Below, one piece after another: positions 61,153-63,897 of a stretch of DNA of 63,897 nt (its first letter is position 1; every line of letters begins with the position of its first letter). The notes below the pieces were generated by a model. The model did no database searches and was not told the origin of the DNA. It worked only from the letters and a program-made list of their open reading frames with translations. Source of the DNA: an uncultured Collinsella sp. (GTDB taxonomy: Bacteria; Actinomycetota; Coriobacteriia; Coriobacteriales; Coriobacteriaceae); the NCBI GenBank assembly GCA_958451615.1, contig CAUDQR010000014.1, positions 1 through 63,897 of the forward strand, in the 5' to 3' direction. A program made the translations under genes and the position numbers.

Positions 61153-62511
61153 TTAGCTCCTCGAATGTGCAACAAAACGACTATGGAGCAGGCCGATCAC
61201 AAAGGCAACCACGGCAACCGGTGCCCACGCAGCACCGATATCTGCCAGCGGCAACGCATCGAACGGTAGCCACGCGCCCGTAAAGAACGCATCGCGGACC
61301 GAGGTGATCACGCTCTGGACAGCAACAACGCCGCCGACCCAGACCCAAACCTGCGGATGTGCGTCGCAAAAGCCGTGCACCAGGCCCATAAGCACCAGCA
61401 CAATGGCGACGGGATACAAGGCGTTGAGCATGGGCACCGAGAACATGAGGATCACGTCGAGACCCACGTTGGAAAGCACGCACGAGAACGCCGCGAACAC
61501 AAAGGCGAGAACCGCAAAGGGACGGCGCATGGCCTCCTCGGAAGCCTCCGCTCCCCCTTCGACCACATACGTCTCGCAGAAATAGCGCGAGCAACAGCTG
61601 ATGAGGCCGATGCACACGTTCATGCAGGCGAGGAAAAAGATCGCAAAGACCACGACCGTGCCGGCAAGACCAAAGTGCATGGACGCGGAGCGGGCAAGGA
61701 TGGCGGCACCGTTGGTGGCATCGGGCATAACCGTGCCGAGCTGCATACCGGCAAGCGCCAGGCCGCAGTAGATGATGGCCATGAGCACGCCGGCGATCAC
61801 ACCCGAACGCGAGATCTCGAAGGCCACGCGCTTGTCATCGGTCACGCCCAGCTCGTGGATAGTCTCGGCGATAATAATGCCAAAGGCGAGCGACGCGAGC
61901 AGGTCCATGGTCTGATAGCCGGTCAAAAAGCCCTGCACGGCAGCACCGGCATTATAGGGAGCCTGTGGCGCGGCAGCGGGACCCAGCGGCGAGATCACGG
62001 CAGCACCAACGACCAGCACGATGAGCGCAATGAGCGCGGGACCCGTAATGCGGCCGAGCACGCGTGTGATGACGCCCGGGCGCAGCGTGAGCGCAAACGC
62101 GACGACAAAGAAGCCGACGGCAAACACCAGGCGCGCCGTGCCGAGCGAGACGCCCTCGGGCAGCAGCGGCACCAGCATCTCGAAGGCTGTGGAGCTCGTG
62201 CGCGGAATGGCCAGGCACGGGCCGATAGCCAGATACACCGCCGCGACAAAGAACTCGCCAAACTTGGGATGCACGCGGCCGGCAAGCTCGCGCGCCGTTC
62301 CAGCAAGTGCCACGGCGATAAAGCCCATGACGGGCAGGCCGATGGCGGCAATGAGAAAGCCGAGCATGGCGACCGGCGTGGCAGAACCCGCCTGCAGCGC
62401 CAGCAGCGGCGGAATAATGAGGTTACCGGCGCCAAAGAGCATCGAGAACAGCGCAATGCCGACGGTAACGACATGGTCGGAACGCAGACCGCGCGGGGCG
62501 GATGAAGCCAT
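61153..62511 (-). CDS. brnQ: Branched-chain amino acid carrier, LIVCS family
   Basis: A 452-residue membrane protein with about 12 helices that imports Leu, Ile or Val with Na+ or H+. The N-terminus (ALFSMLFGAGNLIIPPLLALQAG) is diagnostic for BrnQ/LIVCS carriers, and VHPKFGEFFVAAVYLAIGPCLAIPR follows at the expected place. AAAGGTG precedes the ATG at 62511. It lies between the tRNAs and the cysteine desulfurase gene with separate transcription signals. Confidence 0.92.
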   Translation of the reverse strand: MASSAPRGLRSDHVVTVGIALFSMLFGAGNLIIPPLLALQAGSATPVAMLGFLIAAIGLPVMGFIAVALAGTARELAGRVHPKFGEFFVAAVYLAIGPCLAIPRTSSTAFEMLVPLLPEGVSLGTARLVFAVGFFVVAFALTLRPGVITRVLGRITGPALIALIVLVVGAAVISPLGPAAAPQAPYNAGAAVQGFLTGYQTMDLLASLAFGIIIAETIHELGVTDDKRVAFEISRSGVIAGVLMAIIYCGLALAGMQLGTVMPDATNGAAILARSASMHFGLAGTVVVFAIFFLACMNVCIGLISCCSRYFCETYVVEGGAEASEEAMRRPFAVLAFVFAAFSCVLSNVGLDVILMFSVPMLNALYPVAIVLVLMGLVHGFCDAHPQVWVWVGGVVAVQSVITSVRDAFFTGAWLPFDALPLADIGAAWAPVAVVAFVIGLLHSRFVAHSRS

Positions 62512-62534
62512 AGGCACACCTTTCGGGTCGAAAC

Positions 62535-62565
62535 AAAAACGGGACGGGCAAAAACACCCGTCCCG
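62535..62565 (-). terminator. Intrinsic terminator of the cysteine desulfurase gene
   Basis: A 9-bp stem CGGGACGGG/CCCGTCCCG with an 8-base loop, followed by TTTTTG on the minus strand, 14 bases after the stop. Confidence 0.85.
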
Positions 62566-62579
62566 CAAGTATATACGCT

Positions 62580-63719
62580 TTAGCAGGCTAAATCGCGCAA
62601 AGCGTCAATCGCGATGTCGACTTCCTTATCCGTGTTGAAATACCCAAACGAGAAGCGGACGACACCCTGGCGCTCGGTCCCCAGCGCACGGTGCATGAGC
62701 GGAGCGCAATGGGCACCGGGGCGCGTCGCAATCCCCCACCCTTGCATGAGTGCGTCCGAGATCTCGGCAGAGTCGATATCACCCACGTTGAGTGAAACGA
62801 TCGCCGAGCGCACGGGCTGGTCAAAGGCACCGTAGAGCTTGATCTCCGGGATTTCGCGCACGCCAGCGAGAAAGCGATCCGCCAGTGCTCGCTCATGCGC
62901 CGCAATCGCCTCGACCCCACCTTGGGCCTCGATAAAGTCGAGGCCGGCAGAAAGGCCGGCGACACCGTGGCCGTTGAGCGTGCCCGCCTCCAGGCGCGTG
63001 GGCCACTCAAGCGGCTGCAGCGGATCAAAGCTGTGCACGCCCGTACCGCCCATGGCCCAGGGGGCCACGTCAATGCCCTCCGCCACGGCCAGGCCGCCGG
63101 TCCCCTGCGGACCCATGAGCCCCTTGTGGCCGGTAAAGCACACCACGTCGAGCCCCATGGCCTGCATATCTATATGCGCCGTGCCGGCAGACTGCGAGGC
63201 ATCGACGATCACGAGCGCACCGGCCGCATGGGCCATGGCGGCCACGCGCGCAATGTCGACCGCGTTGCCGGTCACATTGGAGGCGTGCGTCACCACCACG
63301 GCACGTGTGCCCGGCGTCACCAGCCGCTCAAGCTCTTCGTAGTCGAGCGCACCGTTCGCGTCGCAGCCCGCATGCTCAACGGTCACGCCCTGCTCTGCCG
63401 CCAGGCGGTTGAGCGGACGCAACACGGAGTTGTGCTCGAGCACCGTCGTGACCACGCGGTCGCCGCGACGCACCACGCCATTGATGGCGGTGTTGAGCGC
63501 GGCCGTGGAATTAGGCGTAAGGCACACATGGTCCGCCCTCGGGCAGCCCAGCAAGCGCGCAAGCTTGGCGCGGCAGCCGTGAATCGTGCGCGCCGCGTCG
63601 AGCGCGCCCGACGTGGCACCGCGCCCGGCATTGCCGAGCGAACACATCGCCTGCGCCACGGCATCGATGACCGTCTGCGGCTTGTGCATGGTCGTCGCCG
63701 CGTTATCCAGATAGATCAT
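62580..63719 (-). CDS. SelD-linked-type cysteine desulfurase
   Basis: PLP enzyme of 379 residues of aminotransferase class V that takes sulfur or selenium from cysteine/selenocysteine. The start MIYLDNAATTMHKP is characteristic of the subfamily found next to selD and DUF3343 genes. The PLP-lysine is in CFTGHKGLMGPQGTGGL and the C-terminal region has ATRPGAHCAPLMHRALG with the catalytic-loop cysteine. The ATG overlaps the stop of the upstream DUF3343 gene (ATGA), supporting this start. It may mobilise selenium for SelD or for a labile selenium cofactor in the xanthine-dehydrogenase-like enzyme; that is inference. Confidence 0.85.
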   Translation of the reverse strand: MIYLDNAATTMHKPQTVIDAVAQAMCSLGNAGRGATSGALDAARTIHGCRAKLARLLGCPRADHVCLTPNSTAALNTAINGVVRRGDRVVTTVLEHNSVLRPLNRLAAEQGVTVEHAGCDANGALDYEELERLVTPGTRAVVVTHASNVTGNAVDIARVAAMAHAAGALVIVDASQSAGTAHIDMQAMGLDVVCFTGHKGLMGPQGTGGLAVAEGIDVAPWAMGGTGVHSFDPLQPLEWPTRLEAGTLNGHGVAGLSAGLDFIEAQGGVEAIAAHERALADRFLAGVREIPEIKLYGAFDQPVRSAIVSLNVGDIDSAEISDALMQGWGIATRPGAHCAPLMHRALGTERQGVVRFSFGYFNTDKEVDIAIDALRDLAC

Positions 63720-63897
63720 CGCACGACCTCCCACATATCAATCACGGTATAGCCCTCAGTGGGAACGCCCGCCGCGGCGAGCGCGCCGCGCAGCAGCTCC
63801 TCAACGGCAGGCAACGCTTTCCACGCCACGCCACAGCCCGCAGCGACCTCCCCCGGCCCGGGAATCGGTCGCCCGGGACGGCCGCGCGCGATGCACA
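63716..63897 (-). CDS. DUF3343 protein, truncated by the window edge
   Basis: Only the last 60 codons are present; the start lies beyond the right edge. The sequence GRPIPGPGEVAAGCGVAW is the DUF3343 signature with its single conserved cysteine, and the frame ends GYTVIDMWEVVR. Unlike the copy at 35777 it lacks a CGLC pair. The overlap with the desulfurase gene indicates a selenium- or sulfur-transfer unit. Confidence 0.8.
   Translation of the reverse strand, partial: CIARGRPGRPIPGPGEVAAGCGVAWKALPAVEELLRGALAAAGVPTEGYTVIDMWEVVR

Noticed and set aside
1..63897. CRISPR array or rRNA genes
   Set aside because: No regularly spaced direct repeats and no rRNA-like sequence were seen.

Overview
This 63.9-kb window comes from a high-G+C, anaerobic member of the Coriobacteriia, most likely a Collinsella species. 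The assignment is an inference from gene content: an H2-evolving formate hydrogenlyase, selenocysteine machinery, a RelB/PIN toxin pair, and recurring intergenic palindromes. Almost all genes lie on the minus strand.

Layout. (1) 1-14.0 kb: a surface-polysaccharide operon read leftwards. It starts with a NusG-family (LoaP/RfaH-like) antiterminator and continues with an initiating sugar transferase, three glycosyltransferases, UDP-glucose dehydrogenase, a glucuronyl C5-epimerase, an EpsG-like polymerase, a TupA-like ATP-grasp protein, a Wzx flippase, a UDP-glucuronate 4-epimerase-type protein and an acetyltransferase. A sortase-anchored surface protein lies at its far end. Four runs of 9-10 G (coding-strand sense) occur only here. 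(2) 14.3-30.2 kb: housekeeping genes thrS, folC, valS, clpX, clpP, tig and tRNA-Leu, plus a plus-strand glycerol-3-phosphate-dehydrogenase-like operon with DUF1667 and a PepQ-like peptidase. Several gaps hold long inverted repeats. (3) 30.3-35.5 kb: a fused [2Fe-2S]/molybdenum xanthine-dehydrogenase-type enzyme, its FAD subunit, and gdhA. (4) 35.8-42.7 kb: selenium and molybdenum genes, namely a DUF3343 protein with a Cys-rich N-terminus, mobA, selC (tRNA-Sec), selB, selA and an orphan molybdopterin oxidoreductase. (5) 42.8-58.2 kb: one long operon for a formate hydrogenlyase of the Hyf (hydrogenase-4) type: ferredoxin, fdhF with an in-frame UGA (Sec140), hyfA-hyfI, hycH, hycI and focA, ending at a strong terminator. 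(6) 58.6-63.9 kb: the toxin-antitoxin pair, an orphan AbiEi/DUF559-like gene between two related palindromes, tRNA-Gly and tRNA-Pro, a branched-chain amino acid carrier, a SelD-linked type cysteine desulfurase and a truncated DUF3343 gene.

How it fits together. SelA, SelB and tRNA-Sec support synthesis of the selenocysteine formate dehydrogenase. FdhF feeds electrons through ferredoxin-type proteins to the membrane-bound NiFe hydrogenase, and FocA moves formate. MobA makes the guanylylated molybdopterin cofactor that FdhF needs, and presumably the orphan oxidoreductase too. The DUF3343/desulfurase pair may supply selenium. The capsule operon makes uronic acids (UDP-GlcA, and UDP-GalA by the epimerase) and may convert some to L-iduronate.

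Main unexpected observations: an in-frame UGA near the end of hyfG, followed by a conserved reading frame that stops one base before hyfH; a palindrome family with fixed outer arms and matched but different inner arms; two perfect back-to-back palindromes inside a glycosyltransferase gene; the poly-G tracts of the capsule region; and a 12-bp inverted repeat flanking a -10 box upstream of the antiterminator gene.
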